A stretch of 64,000 bases of DNA from CAVRQM01 sp963732775. Lineage in GTDB: Bacteria; Pseudomonadota; Alphaproteobacteria; Acetobacterales; Acetobacteraceae. The stretch lies in NCBI GenBank assembly GCA_963732775.1, contig CAVTAR010000003.1:1-64000 (forward strand), written 5' to 3'. Under the pieces are notes generated by a model. That model worked only from the letters and a program-made list of their open reading frames with translations. It searched no databases and was not told the DNA's origin. The translations under genes and the position numbers were made by a program. The first letter of the stretch is position 1; each line of letters begins with the position of its first letter. This document shows, piece by piece, positions 25,653 to 37,619 of this stretch.

Positions 25653-26492
25653 ATGGACGACATCCTGCTGCCGACGCTCGACCGCATCGCCGCGGCCCTG
25701 GAGCGCCTGGCGCCGCCGCCCGCGCCGCCCGTCGATCTCGCGCTGGCCGACGCCTTCGTCTGGCACCCTGCCCCGCCGCGCCTCGAGCCCGTCGCGCATG
25801 TGTCGCGCGTCGACATCGGCCTGTTGCAGGGGATCGAGCGGCAGAAGGCGCTGCTGCTGGCCAACACGCGCCAGTTCGCGCGGGGGCGGCCGGCCAACAA
25901 CGTGATGCTGTGGGGGGCGCGCGGCATGGGCAAGTCCTCGCTGGTCAAGGCGGCGCACGCCGCGGCGCTAGACGAGGCCCCGGCAAGCCTGGCGCTGATC
26001 GAGATCGCCCGGGAGGACATCGCCAGCCTGCCCGAGCTGTTGCGCCTGCTGCGCGGCCAGACGCGGCGGGTGCTGGTGTTCTGCGACGACCTGAGCTTCG
26101 AGCGCGAGGACGCCGACTACAAGGCGCTGAAATCGGTGCTGGACGGCGGCATCGAGGGGCGGCCCGCCAACGTGCTGTTCTACGCCACCAGCAACCGCCG
26201 CCACCTGATGCCGCGCGACATGATCGAGAACGAGCGCGGGACGGCGATCAGCCCCTCGGAGGCGACCGAGGAGAAGGTGTCGCTGTCCGACCGCTTCGGG
26301 CTGTGGATCGGGTTCCACTCCTGCGACCAGGAGACCTATTTCGCCATGGTGGAGGGCTATGCGGCCGAGCGGCACCTGCCGGTCGCGCGCGAGGCGCTGC
26401 GGGCCGAGGCGGTGGCCTGGGCGGCGACCCGCGGCGCGCGCTCGGGACGGGTGGCCTGGCAGTTCGTCCAGGACCTGGCGGGACGCTCCTAG
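25653..26492 (+). CDS. DUF815 AAA+-type ATPase
   Basis: A 279-residue P-loop ATPase. Walker A is in LWGARGMGKSSLVKAAH, Walker B in RRVLVFCDDLSFE, and sensor-like residues are in VLFYATSNRRHLMPRDM, all typical of the DUF815 family found beside yajC in many Alphaproteobacteria. It is divergent from yajC (62 nt). The cellular role is not established. There are no membrane segments. Confidence 0.88.
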   Translation: MDDILLPTLDRIAAALERLAPPPAPPVDLALADAFVWHPAPPRLEPVAHVSRVDIGLLQGIERQKALLLANTRQFARGRPANNVMLWGARGMGKSSLVKAAHAAALDEAPASLALIEIAREDIASLPELLRLLRGQTRRVLVFCDDLSFEREDADYKALKSVLDGGIEGRPANVLFYATSNRRHLMPRDMIENERGTAISPSEATEEKVSLSDRFGLWIGFHSCDQETYFAMVEGYAAERHLPVAREALRAEAVAWAATRGARSGRVAWQFVQDLAGRS

Positions 26493-26645
26493 CGGCCGCC
26501 CCGAGCCGCTGCGCCGACCGGCGGTGGCGCTGCCGCCCCCGGCTATTTCAGCCGGGCCGCTTCACGACCGCGCGAAGCGGCTGGCGGGACTGCATCCGCG
26601 TATCGCGCGCCGCGCTGTAGGCGCGGCAACCACGGAGCGCCACCC

Positions 26646-27167
26646 ATGAGCACCACGATGACCGACGCCGCGCGCGACACCTACGTGACCGGGCTGCGCA
26701 ACCAGCACGCGGTGGAGGAACAGGCGGTGAGCCTGCTGACGCGCCAGGTGGAGCGGCTGGAGAACTATCCCGAGATGGAGGCGCGGATGCGCCAGCACAT
26801 CGAGGAGAGCCGGCAGCAGGCGCAGCGGCTGGAGGAGTTGCTGGGCGAGTTCGGCAGCGCGCATTCGAGCCTGAAGGACAGCTTCATGTCGTTCGTCGGC
26901 AACATGGCGGCGATCACGCATTCGACCGCGCAGGACGAGGTCATCAAGAACTCGTTCGCCAACTACGCCTTCGAGCACTTCGAGATCGCGTCGTACAAGT
27001 CGCTCATCACGCTGGCCGACATGACCGGCCACCAGGCCGCGCTGACCGCGCTGCGCCAGTCGCTCGGCGAGGAGGAGGACATGGCGCGCTGGATCGACGC
27101 GCACCTCGCCGACACCACGAAGCGCTACGTGGCACGGCTCCAGGCCGGGGAGAAGGCGGGGGTCTGA
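26646..27167 (+). CDS. Ferritin-like DUF892 (YciE-type) protein
   Basis: A 173-residue all-helical protein with paired acidic and His motifs of a four-helix ferritin-like bundle (HAVEEQAVSLLTRQVERLENYPEME, HIEESRQQAQRLEELL, FEHFEIASYKSLI). DUF892 proteins are stress-linked and may bind a di-metal site. The gene stands alone between the DUF815 ATPase and an alcohol dehydrogenase, with 153 nt of untranslated DNA before it containing a small CCGGCT/AGCCGG hairpin. Confidence 0.85.
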   Translation: MSTTMTDAARDTYVTGLRNQHAVEEQAVSLLTRQVERLENYPEMEARMRQHIEESRQQAQRLEELLGEFGSAHSSLKDSFMSFVGNMAAITHSTAQDEVIKNSFANYAFEHFEIASYKSLITLADMTGHQAALTALRQSLGEEEDMARWIDAHLADTTKRYVARLQAGEKAGV

Positions 27168-27245
27168 CCTCCCGCCTCACGGATGAGGGGCCCGGCGAGG
27201 CGGCGCCGAGCGGTGCCGCTCGCCGCCGCAGCATGACCGACGGCG

Positions 27246-28298
27246 TCAGGCACCCAGCGACGCCATGTCGATCACGAAGCGGTACTTGACGTCGCTCCTC
27301 AGCATGCGCGCGAATGCGGTCTCGACGTCCTGGATGCGGATCAGCTCGATGTCCGCCGCGATGCCGTGGTCGGCGCAGAACTGCAGCATCTCCTGAGTCT
27401 CGGCCATGCCGCCGATCGCCGAGCTGGCGAGGCTGCGGCGCTTCAGCGCCAGGGCGAAGGTCGCCACCGACAGCGGCTGATCCGGGATGCCGACCTGGCA
27501 CAGCGTGCGGTCGCGCTTCAGCAGTGCGAGCAGCGGGTTCAGGTCGTGCGGCGCGGAGACCGTGTCCAGGATGAAGTCGAAGCTGATCGCGTGCGCGGCC
27601 ATCTGCGCCGGGTCGCGCGAGACAACCACCTCGTCGGCGCCGAGCTTCCTCGCGTCGTCGGCCTTGCCCGGCGAGGTGGTGAACAGCACGGTGTGGGCAC
27701 CGAGCGCGTGGGCGAACTTCAGCCCCATGTGGCCGAGGCCGCCCAGGCCGACGATGCCGACCTTCTGCCCCGGCCCCACGCCCCAGTGGCGCAGCGGCGA
27801 ATAGGTGGTGATGCCGGCGCACAGCAGCGGTGCCGCCGCGGCGGGATCGAGGCCGTCCGGGATGCGGTGGACGAAGTGCTCGTCGGTGACGATGGAGCCC
27901 GAGTAGCCGCCCTGGGTGAACCGGCCGGGGCTCTTCCTGTCCTCGCCGGCATAGGTCGGGGTGGGGCCCACGTCGCAGTAGATTTCCAGCCCCTCGCGGC
28001 AGTTGCCGCACTGCCGGCAGCTGTCGACGATCACGCCGACGCCGGCGCGGTCGCCCTCGCGCAGCTTCGTCACCTCGGCGCCGACCTTGGTCACGCGCCC
28101 GACGATCTCGTGGCCCGGCACCATGGGGTAGACGGAGTTGCCCCACTCGTTGCGCGCCATGTGCAGGTCGGAGTGGCAGACGCCGCAGAACTCGATGGCG
28201 ACCTGGATGTCGCGCGGGCCGGGGTCGCGGCGCTCGAAGCTGAACGGCGCGAGCGGGCTGGTGCTGGATTGGGCGGCGTAGCCGGTGCAGGCGAGCAT
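27246..28298 (-). CDS. Zinc-dependent NAD(P)(H) alcohol/aldehyde dehydrogenase (YahK/Ahr-like)
   Basis: A cinnamyl-alcohol-dehydrogenase-group medium-chain enzyme of 350 residues. The catalytic zinc site is in CGVCHSDLHMARNEWG and GHEIVGRV; the structural zinc Cys cluster is in SCRQCGNCREGLEIYC; the cofactor motif is VGIVGLGGLGHMGLKFAHALG. The start at 28298 (MLACTGYAAQ) has GGAG 8 nt upstream; the longer frame from 28355 does not. The physiological substrate cannot be read from the sequence. Confidence 0.9.
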   Translation of the reverse strand: MLACTGYAAQSSTSPLAPFSFERRDPGPRDIQVAIEFCGVCHSDLHMARNEWGNSVYPMVPGHEIVGRVTKVGAEVTKLREGDRAGVGVIVDSCRQCGNCREGLEIYCDVGPTPTYAGEDRKSPGRFTQGGYSGSIVTDEHFVHRIPDGLDPAAAAPLLCAGITTYSPLRHWGVGPGQKVGIVGLGGLGHMGLKFAHALGAHTVLFTTSPGKADDARKLGADEVVVSRDPAQMAAHAISFDFILDTVSAPHDLNPLLALLKRDRTLCQVGIPDQPLSVATFALALKRRSLASSAIGGMAETQEMLQFCADHGIAADIELIRIQDVETAFARMLRSDVKYRFVIDMASLGA

Positions 28299-28444
28299 GG
28301 CGGTGTCTCCGGGTCGGATGCGTGGGGCCATCGCAGCCTGGCGGCCGGAACGCAAGACGCGGCGGCGCGCAAGACTTGGCGAGCCGGGCGGCGTAACCTG
28401 CGCCGACGACCGGGCGAACGCCGGTGGAACCAGGGAGGCTCGCG

Positions 28445-28849
28445 ATGCGACACATGGGTTGGGCGGCGGCGGCCGGGATCGCGCTGGCGATCGGTGGGCA
28501 AGCCGGAATGACGCGGGCGCAGGCGGCCACCGTCCAGGGCTTCGACCAGGCGGCGTTCGCGGCGGCCCAGCAGGCGGGCAAGCCGATCCTGGTCCACATC
28601 ACCGCACCCTGGTGCCCGACCTGCGCCGCGCAGAAGCCGATCCTGGCCAAGCTCGAGGCCGAGCCGGCCAACGGCGCGCTGCTGGTGTTCGACGTCGACT
28701 TCGACACCCAGAAAGACGTCGTCCGCGCGCTCGGGGCGCGGGTGCAGAGCACGCTGATCGTCTATCACGGCGCGACCGAGCAGGGCCGCTCCAGCGGCGA
28801 CACGCAGGCGGCATCGATCGAGGCCTTGGTGGCCCGCGCGAACGGCTGA
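28445..28849 (+). CDS. Periplasmic thioredoxin-fold protein
   Basis: A signal peptide (MRHMGWAAAAGIALAIGG, cleavage near AQA-ATV) precedes a thioredoxin domain with active site WCPTC (in TAPWCPTCAAQKP). The chain has about 134 residues. GGGAGG stands 6 nt before the ATG. The next gene, 5 nt downstream, is a CcdA/DsbD-type transmembrane reductant carrier, so the pair probably moves reducing power to the periplasm, for example for c-type haem attachment or thiol repair. This is relevant because of the many cytochromes c in the window. Confidence 0.87.
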   Translation: MRHMGWAAAAGIALAIGGQAGMTRAQAATVQGFDQAAFAAAQQAGKPILVHITAPWCPTCAAQKPILAKLEAEPANGALLVFDVDFDTQKDVVRALGARVQSTLIVYHGATEQGRSSGDTQAASIEALVARANG

Positions 28850-28854
28850 GCGCG

Positions 28855-29577
28855 ATGGCGCCGGGCAGCATCGCCTTCGGCTTCGTCGCCGGCGTGCTGT
28901 CGACGCTGTCGCCCTGCGTGCTGCCGCTGCTGCCGCTGGTGCTGGGCGGCGCCATGGCGGCGCACCGATACGGGATGGCGGCGCTGGCGGCGGGTCTCGT
29001 GCTGTCGTTCGTCGGCATCGGGCTGTTCGTGGCCACGATCGGCTTCTCGATCGGGCTCGACGGCGACGTGTTCCGTTCGCTCTCGGCCGTGCTGCTGGCG
29101 GGGGCCGGCGTCGTGCTGCTGAGCGGCTGGCTGCAACGGCGGCTCGCGGTCGCGGCCTCGGGCGTGGGGTCGGCGGGCGACCGGCTGCTGCGGCGCCTGT
29201 CCCCGGGCGGCCTGGCGGGGCAGTTGGTAATCGGGCTGGTGCTGGGGGCGGCGTGGAGCCCGTGCGTCGGGCCGACCCTGGGGGCGGCGTCGCTGCTGGC
29301 CGCCCAGGGGCGCAGCCTGCCGGCGGTGGGCGCCGTGATGGCGGCGTTCGGGCTCGGCACCGCGCTGCCGCTGCTGGCGGTGGGGATGCTGTCGCGCGCC
29401 GCCCTGCTGCACTGGCGCGGTCGCATGGTCGGCGCCGGACGGGCCGGGCGGTATGCGCTGGGCGGCGCCGCGCTGGCCGTGGCGGCGCTGATCCTGACCG
29501 GGGCCGATCGCCCGCTGGAGGCCGCCCTGGTCGGCGCCTCGCCCACCTGGCTGACGGATTTGACGACGCGGTTCTGA
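28855..29577 (+). CDS. ccdA: CcdA/DsbD-family cytochrome c biogenesis protein
   Basis: A 240-residue membrane protein with about six hydrophobic segments. The two redox Cys sit in LSTLSPCVLPLLPLVLG and GAAWSPCVGPTLGAASLL, the classic duplicated Pro-Cys-x-x-Pro-like motif of CcdA. It passes electrons from cytoplasmic thioredoxin to periplasmic thiol proteins. It follows the thioredoxin-fold gene by 5 nt, clearly one operon. Confidence 0.9.
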   Translation: MAPGSIAFGFVAGVLSTLSPCVLPLLPLVLGGAMAAHRYGMAALAAGLVLSFVGIGLFVATIGFSIGLDGDVFRSLSAVLLAGAGVVLLSGWLQRRLAVAASGVGSAGDRLLRRLSPGGLAGQLVIGLVLGAAWSPCVGPTLGAASLLAAQGRSLPAVGAVMAAFGLGTALPLLAVGMLSRAALLHWRGRMVGAGRAGRYALGGAALAVAALILTGADRPLEAALVGASPTWLTDLTTRF

Positions 29578-29630
29578 GCGGGCTCTACTCGGCCCGGCTA
29601 CGGATCGACCTGTTCTGGAAGGATCGCACG

Positions 29631-29783
29631 ATGCGCCCCGCTCTTCGGCTCACCCTCACCCTGGCCGCCCTGCTGCTGGCCGCGCCCCTGCTGGCCGCGT
29701 GCAACACCACCGCCGGCGCCGGCAAGGACATCTCCAACACCGGCGACGCGATCAGCAACGGCGCGCAGAAGCTGACGCCGTAG
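29631..29783 (+). CDS. Entericidin A/B-family small lipoprotein
   Basis: A 50-residue lipoprotein. The signal peptide MRPALRLTLTLAALLLAAPLLAAC ends in a lipobox, and the mature part NTTAGAGKDISNTGDAISNG matches the entericidin consensus (AGxGxDI...GxAI). These are envelope-stress lipoproteins. It is too short for most ORF cut-offs but its codon use and signature are clear. Confidence 0.85.
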   Translation: MRPALRLTLTLAALLLAAPLLAACNTTAGAGKDISNTGDAISNGAQKLTP

Positions 29784-29845
29784 GCGCCATGTCCAAGCCG
29801 GCGCGGCGCGCTTGTCCAGGCGCCGGCTTGTCCCCCATGCGGCGG

Positions 29846-30259
29846 TCACGGTCGGCAAACTCCGACTCCGACCGCCGCCGCGGCAGCGCGCAGTCGCTGG
29901 TCGAGGGTCGCGATCGGCAAGCCGCGCCGGTCCGCGAGTTCGAGATAGGCGGCGTCGTAGAGCGTGAGGCCGACCCGCTCGGCCAGACGCAGCGTCGATG
30001 ACCAGGCGCGTTGATCGGTCTCCCCGTCGACCTCGATCGGCAACTCGCGGAAATCTGCTAGGCCGCCGTCCCTGATCGCGGCAGTGATTCGTCCGCGCTT
30101 CACCGCGACCATGAGCGCGTTGGCGACTTCAAGCCGCCACAGCGACGGGACAACGCCGCCAGCCTCCGCGACACGTTGGACGAGCGAGGTGACGGCCGGA
30201 GTCCGCTCGTCCTCGATCACGAATGCCACGGCGGTCGAACTGTCGAGCACAAGGCTCAA
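29846..30259 (-). CDS. vapC: VapC-type PIN-domain toxin
   Basis: A PIN ribonuclease of 137 residues. Acidic active-site residues are in LVLDSSTAVAFVIEDE, SLWRLEVANALM and LTLYDAAYLELADRRGLPIATLD. The start codon is TTG and overlaps the TGA of the upstream antitoxin gene, the usual coupled arrangement. Targets cannot be inferred. Confidence 0.88.
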   Translation of the reverse strand: MSLVLDSSTAVAFVIEDERTPAVTSLVQRVAEAGGVVPSLWRLEVANALMVAVKRGRITAAIRDGGLADFRELPIEVDGETDQRAWSSTLRLAERVGLTLYDAAYLELADRRGLPIATLDQRLRAAAAAVGVGVCRP

Positions 30260-30495
30260 GGACGCCCCTCCTCGATCAGGTCCTTGATCTCCAGTCCGCC
30301 GAGAGACGTGCCTCTCCCCCGCTCCACGATTCTCGCCAGTGCAGCCCTGGCCTTCTCCATGTCGTGGCCGGCTTTCACCGGCACCAGTTTGGCCACCGCC
30401 ACGCCTCGGCGCGTGATGACCACCTCGTGGCCGCGCTCGGCCATGTCCAGCAACTCGCTCAACCGGTTTTTCGCCTCGAACGTGCCAACTTGCAT
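30256..30495 (-). CDS. vapB: VapB/Phd-family antitoxin
   Basis: A 79-residue Phd/YefM-fold antitoxin: MQVGTFEAKNRLSELLDMAERG and EVVITRRGVAVAKLVPV form the DNA-binding domain, and the charged C-terminus (GLEIKDLIEEGRP) would wrap the toxin. The ATG at 30495 is preferred over a TTG four codons upstream. Toxin and antitoxin overlap by 4 nt, and autoregulation is expected. Confidence 0.88.
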   Translation of the reverse strand: MQVGTFEAKNRLSELLDMAERGHEVVITRRGVAVAKLVPVKAGHDMEKARAALARIVERGRGTSLGGLEIKDLIEEGRP

Positions 30496-30596
30496 GACCA
30501 ACCCCAAAGCTAGCCTTCTATCTAGCTGGCGGCGAATGGACCGACAAGCACGACCCAGCGCTGGCCAACCCGCCCAGCCCCTCCCATCTTGTGCGC

Positions 30597-32796
<2,200 letters not shown>

Positions 32797-32797
<1 letters not shown>

Positions 32798-33613
32798 TGC
32801 CCGACGCGATGGGAGGCATGTCGCCGCGCATCCCCCGCGCGGCGCTGGTGACGGGCGGGGCGAAGCGGATCGGGCGCGGGATCGCGCTGGCACTGGCCGA
32901 TGCCGGGTTTGCCGTGGCCGTCCACTGCCGCGCGAGCCACGCGGAGGCGGAGGCGACGGCCGCCGCGGTGCGCGAGCGCGGCGTCGCCGGCGTCGTGCTG
33001 GCCTGCGACCTGCGCGACGAGGCAGCGGTGCAGCGCCTGCTGCCGCAGGCGGCGACGGCGCTCGGCGGCCCGGTCGGCGTGCTGGTCAACAACGCCAGCG
33101 TCTTCGAGCGCGACGAGGTGGCCGACGTCACCCGCGAACTCGTGGGATGCCCACCTGGAGCCCAATCTGCGGGCAGCCTTCGTGCTGATGCAGCGCTTCG
33201 GCGCCGACCTGCCGCGCGAGGCGGAGGGCCTCGTCGTCAACCTGCTCGATCAGCGCGTCTGGTCCTTGACCCCGCACTTCGTCTCCTACACCTTGAGCAA
33301 GGCGGGTTTGTGGGCGCTGACGCAGAGCATGGCTCTGGCACTCGCGCCGCGCATCCGCGTGTGCGGCATCGGCCCTGGTCCAACGGTGCCCAGTCCGCGC
33401 CAGACCCGGGCGCAGTTCGAGCGGCAAGCCGCTTCGGTGCCGCTGCACCACGGCACGAGCCCGGAGGAAGTGGGGCGCGCGGTGCTGGCGTTGCTGATGC
33501 TGCCGTCGCTGACCGGCCAGATGCTGGCGCTCGACGGCGGGCAGCACCTGCAATGGGCGTCGCGCACCGCTTCCGAGGGGGGCAGCGAGGCGGCGACCGA
33601 GGCGACCGAGTGA
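32797..33613 (+). CDS. Short-chain dehydrogenase, pteridine-reductase-like (one frameshift)
   Basis: An NADPH-dependent SDR. ALVTGGAKRIGRGIALALAD has the TGGxKRIG form typical of FolM/PTR1-type dihydropteridine reductases. NNASVFERDEVADV follows, and the catalytic Tyr and Lys lie in YTLSKAGLWALTQ. An extra base near 33145 shifts the frame just before WDAHLEPNLRAAFV. It overlaps the uvrB stop. Reconstructed length about 271 residues. A role in pterin reduction would suit a C1-folate-active organism, but that is inference. Confidence 0.82.
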
Positions 33614-33890
33614 GGCAATCCGGCCACGCTGCGCCGCCGGTTTTCCACGCCGAAGCGGAAAGTGCCGAAGTTACAGTAAGATGGCGGTTCCGGTTATCAT
33701 GAACCGGTTTCAGCAACGGAAATCTCGATGGAAAACAATACGATAGGGCAGATGCCGAGAAAGTGAGCACGAGCCTGAAACATGCGGGCTGGGCCGATTC
33801 CGCCGCGATCGGACAGCATCGTCCCACAGCTTTATCCACAGACCCCGGCCAGGCCTCTGCGCACGCAATGGGCAGCGTGCGCGGAACGCC
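33614..33890. other. Lower-GC intergenic region before uvrC
   Basis: This 277-nt gap is clearly less GC-rich than its surroundings. It holds a CCGGTT/AACCGG inverted repeat (around 33692-33710), a 12-codon start-to-stop reading (MENNTIGQMPRK, from 33728) without clear support, and one exact DnaA-box consensus TTATCCACA at 33832-33840. I see no other gene. It probably contains the uvrC promoter. Confidence 0.45.
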
Positions 33891-35813
33891 ATGACGGACC
33901 TCGCGCCGCCCGACATGGCCCCCGAGGTGCGGGGCGTCGGCGTGATCGAGGCGGCGCTCGCCACCATGCCGCTCGCACCCGGCGTCTACCGCATGCTCGA
34001 TGGCCGGGGCGACGCGCTGTACGTCGGCAAGGCGCGCAGCCTGAAGAAGCGGGTCACCGCCTACACGCAGCCCGCCCGCCTGCCGGAGCGGCTACGCCGC
34101 ATGGTCAACGAGACCAGCGCGATGGAGGTCGTGACCACCCACACCGAGGCCGAGGCGCTGCTGCTGGAGGCCAACCTGATCAAGCGGCTGAAGCCGCGCT
34201 ACAACATCGTGCTGCGCGACGACAAGTCGTACCCGTGGCTGATGCTGACCGAGGACCACGCCTTCCCGCAGATCGCCAAGCATCGCGGGGCGCGGGCGCG
34301 CAAGGGGAGCTATTACGGCCCGTTCGCCTCGGCCTGGGCGGTGAACCAGACCGTGACGGCGATGCAGCGCGTGTTCCTGCTGCGCTCCTGCGCCGACACG
34401 GTGTTCGCCAACCGCACCCGGCCATGCCTGCTGCACCAGATCCGCCGCTGCTCAGCGCCCTGCGTCGGCCGGATCAGCGAGGCGGACTACGCCGGGCTGG
34501 TGGGCCAGGCCAAGGCGTTCATGGCCGGCAAGCGCGGCGACGGTGCAGCAGCGCGCTCGCGGCCGAGATGGAGCAGGCCGCCGAGGCGCTGGAGTTCGAG
34601 CGCGCGGCGGCGGTGCGCGACCGCATCCGCGGCCTGACGCACGTGCAGGGCAGCGGCATCGTGCAACCCGGAGAGCGTCGCCGACGCCGACGTGATCGCC
34701 GCCTGGCAGATGGCCGGGCAGACCTGCGTGCAGGTGTTCTTCGTGCGCGGCGGGCGCAACAACGGCAACCGCGCGTTCTTCCCGCCGCACGCGAAGCACG
34801 AGGAGGCGGCCGAGGTGCTGGCCGCGTTCGTCGCGCAGTTCTACGACGACAAGCCGCCGCCGCCGCTGGTGCTGCTGAGCCACGAGCTCCCCGAGCAGGA
34901 CCTGGTCGCCGAGGCGCTGGGCTTGCAGGCGCGCGTTCGGGGCCGGCAAGCGGGTCGAGATCGCGGTGCCGAAGCGCGGCGAGAAATGCGCCGTGGTGCG
35001 CACGCGCGAGACCAATGCGCGCGAGGCGCTGGAGCGCAGCTGGCGGAGACGCGCGGGACAGGCGAAGCTGCTGGACGGCGACGGCGGAGCTGTTCGGGCT
35101 GCAGCGCGCCGCCGGAGCGCATCGAGGTGTACGACAACAGCCACATCATGGGAGCCAACGCCGTACGGCGTGATGATCGTGGCCGGGCCGGAGGGGTTCG
35201 CCAAGCCGGCCTACCGGAAGTTCGGCATCCGCGGGCCGATGGCGCCCGGCGACGATTTCGCGATGATGCGCGAGGTGCTGGAGCGCCGCTTCGGCCGGGC
35301 GCTGAAGGAGAACCCGGACCCGTGCCGAGCACGCCGCCGGGCTGGCCGGACCTGGTGCTGATCGACGGCGGCGCCGGCCAGCTTTCGGCGGCGCGCGGCG
35401 ATGCTGGACGATCTGGGCGTGAGCGATCTGCCGCTGGTGGCCATCGCCAAGGGGCCGGACCGCGACGCCGGGCGGGAATGGTTCCACGCCGACGGCCGGG
35501 CGGCCGTTCCAGCTGCCGCCGCGCGACCCGGTGCTGTATTTCCTGCAGCGGCTGCGCGACGAGGCGCACCGCTTCGCCATCACCACGCACCGCGCCGGCC
35601 GCAGCAAGGCGCTGGTGACGAGCGAACTCGACGAGGTGCCGGGCATCGGCACAGTCGCGCAAGCGGGCGCTGCTGAACCATTTCGGCTCGACGCGCGGCG
35701 TGAAGCAGGCCGGGCTCGCGGAGCTGGAGGCGGTGGCCGGGATCAACAAGGAGACGGCGCGGAAGGTGTACGCCCATTTCCACCCGGGCGGACGGGCCGA
35801 GGCCAGCGCCTAG
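33891..35813 (+). CDS. uvrC: Excinuclease ABC subunit C (many frameshifts)
   Basis: The dual-incision nuclease of nucleotide excision repair. The N-terminal GIY-YIG domain reads APGVYRMLDGRGDALYVGKA RSLKKRV. KHRGARARKGSYYGPFAS and RTRPCLLHQIRRCSAPCVG follow, then the UVR segment AAEMEQAAEALEFERAAAVRDRI, the RNase H-like domain (YDNSHIMGANA, LVLIDGGAGQLSAA) and a C-terminal HhH region (GLAELEAVAGINKETARKVYAHFHP). From 34540 on, more than eight single-base shifts break the frame. Joined length about 640 residues is normal. It is not translationally linked to uvrB. Confidence 0.93.
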
Positions 35814-35858
35814 CCATCCGCTCCGCGGCGGCCGCCTGGTGCCGGTGTTGCGGCGACC

Positions 35859-36101
35859 TCAGCTTCCGGCCGCGACGCCCGCCTGCACTTCGCCGATCGC
35901 CGAGCGCACGAACTCCATGGCGCGCTCGCGATGGCCGCCCTTGTTGCTGGCCGCCGCCTGCAACTCGCCCTCGGCGGAGCGCAGATCCTGCAGCGCGCGG
36001 TTCATGTGCGGCTGGGCCGCGATGGCGTAGCCGGCGAGCCCGCCACCCAGCGCCGCCGCGACCAGGACGGTTGCGGCCAACAGACGATGGGCCTTGCGCA
36101 T
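35859..36101 (-). CDS. Small secreted helical protein of unknown function
   Basis: 80 residues with a signal peptide (MRKAHRLLAATVLVAAALGG, cleavage near AIA-AQP). The mature part, QPHMNRALQDLRSAEGELQAA followed by NKGGHRERAMEFVRSAIGEVQAG, is predicted helical. I recognise the general pattern (QPxM..AL..L..A...L..A..NKGGHR..A...) from small exported proteins in Proteobacteria but know no function. GGAGG stands 6 nt before the ATG. Confidence 0.65.
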   Translation of the reverse strand: MRKAHRLLAATVLVAAALGGGLAGYAIAAQPHMNRALQDLRSAEGELQAAASNKGGHRERAMEFVRSAIGEVQAGVAAGS

Positions 36102-36166
36102 GAACGCCTCCTGCTTGTCACTGGACGCGGCACCTATCACCGCGGCGCCGATTCCCTCAAGCCGCT

Positions 36167-37619
36167 TTATGGCGCGCCGTCCTGCCCCGCACTCGACAGC
36201 GGGCTGGCCACGCTCTCCAGCGACTTGCCCTCGGCGCTGATGCCGAACCGCGCCTCCATCGCGGCCCCCACCAGCATCAGCGCGGCCGCCGCCAGATAGC
36301 CGCCGGCCACCGCCCAGGCGACGCCGCCGCCGATGAGCTGGCCGAACAGCCAGGGGGCGAAAATGCCGCCGGCGGCGGTGCCGATGGCGTAGAACAGGGC
36401 GAGCGCCAGCGCCCGCGTCTCCAGCGGGAAGATCTCGCTGGTGGTGAGGTAGGCGGAACTCGCCGCGGTGGACGAGAAGAAGAAGATCACCATCCAGGCG
36501 GCGGTCTGCGAGAACGCGGTGAACCAGCCCAGGCCGAACGCCACCGCCACGGCGGCCAGCAGCACGCCCGAGACCGCGAAGGTGCCGGCGACCATCCGCT
36601 TGCGCCCGACGCTGTCGAACAGCGGGCCGAGCAGCAGCGGCCCCAGCAGGTTGCCAGCGGCGAGCGGCAGGATGTACCAGCCGATCAGCTTCGGGGCGAC
36701 GTGGTAGAAGCGGTCGAGTACCAGCCCGTAGGTGAAGAACACCGAGTTGAACAGGAACGCCTGCGCCACCATCAGGGTCAGCGCCAGCGCGCTGCGGGAC
36801 AGGTTCTTGCCGCCCATGCCGCGCAGGATCACGCCGAAGCCGAAGCGCGGCCGAGGCTGGATCGTGAGCTTGCCCTCGGGCGGGTCGAGCCGGCGGCCGG
36901 AACGCTCGATCCCCTGCTCGATGCTGCGCGTGGTGCGCTCGGCGTCCTCGGCCCGCGCGTGGGTCACGAGCCAGCGCGGGCTTTCGGGCACGAAGCGGCG
37001 CAGGAAAATGATGCCGAGGCCGAGCGAGCCGCCGATGCCGAAGGCCAGCCGCCAGCCGAGGTCCGGGCCCACCAGGACGCCGGACAGCAGCAGCACCGAG
37101 GCGCCCGCGCCGACGATGGCGCCGCCCCAGTAGCTGCCGTTGACGATCATGTCGATACGTCCGCGCAACCGGGCCGGGATCAGCTCGTCGACCGCGCTGT
37201 CGATCGCCGCATACTCGCCGCCGACGCCGACGCCTGTGATGGCGCGGAACAGCACGAACGACCAGAAGTTCCAGGAGAGTGCGGTGGTCAGCACGCCGAC
37301 CAGGTAGATGCCGAGCGTCACGTTGAAGATCGCGCGCCGGCCGAAGCGGTCGGTCAGCCAGCCGAAGAACAGCGCGCCCGATACCGCGCCCAGCACGTAG
37401 AACGCGGCGACCGCGCCGATGTCCTGGGCCGTGAGGCCGAGCGTCGCGCTGTCCTGCAGGATCGGGCCCATGGAGCCGATGATCGTGACTTCCAGCCCGT
37501 CCAGCACCCAGGTGATGCCGAGCGCGGTGACCACCAGCACGTGGAAGCGCGCGAACGGCAGGCGGTCCATCCGCGCCGGGATGTCGGTCTGGACCGCGCT
37601 GTCCCGCGCCGGCGCTCAT
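36167..37619 (-). CDS. MFS metabolite:proton symporter (N-terminal frameshift)
   Basis: A 12-helix major facilitator of the sugar/aromatic-acid symporter group. Signatures are DGLEVTIIGSMGPIL in helix 1, FGWLTDRFGRRAIF in loop 2-3, GVGVGGEYAAIDSAVDELIP and VPESPRWLV. The clean frame starts at MDRLPFARFH (37570), but family-like residues (DSAVQTDIPAR) continue upstream. An ATG at 37619 overlaps the DUF421 stop (ATGA), so the true start is probably there, with one indel in GCGCGGG. The substrate is unknown. Confidence 0.85.

Noticed and set aside
33832..33840. Replication origin (DnaA box)
   Set aside because: Only one exact box was seen, with no dnaA, dnaN or AT-rich unwinding repeats.
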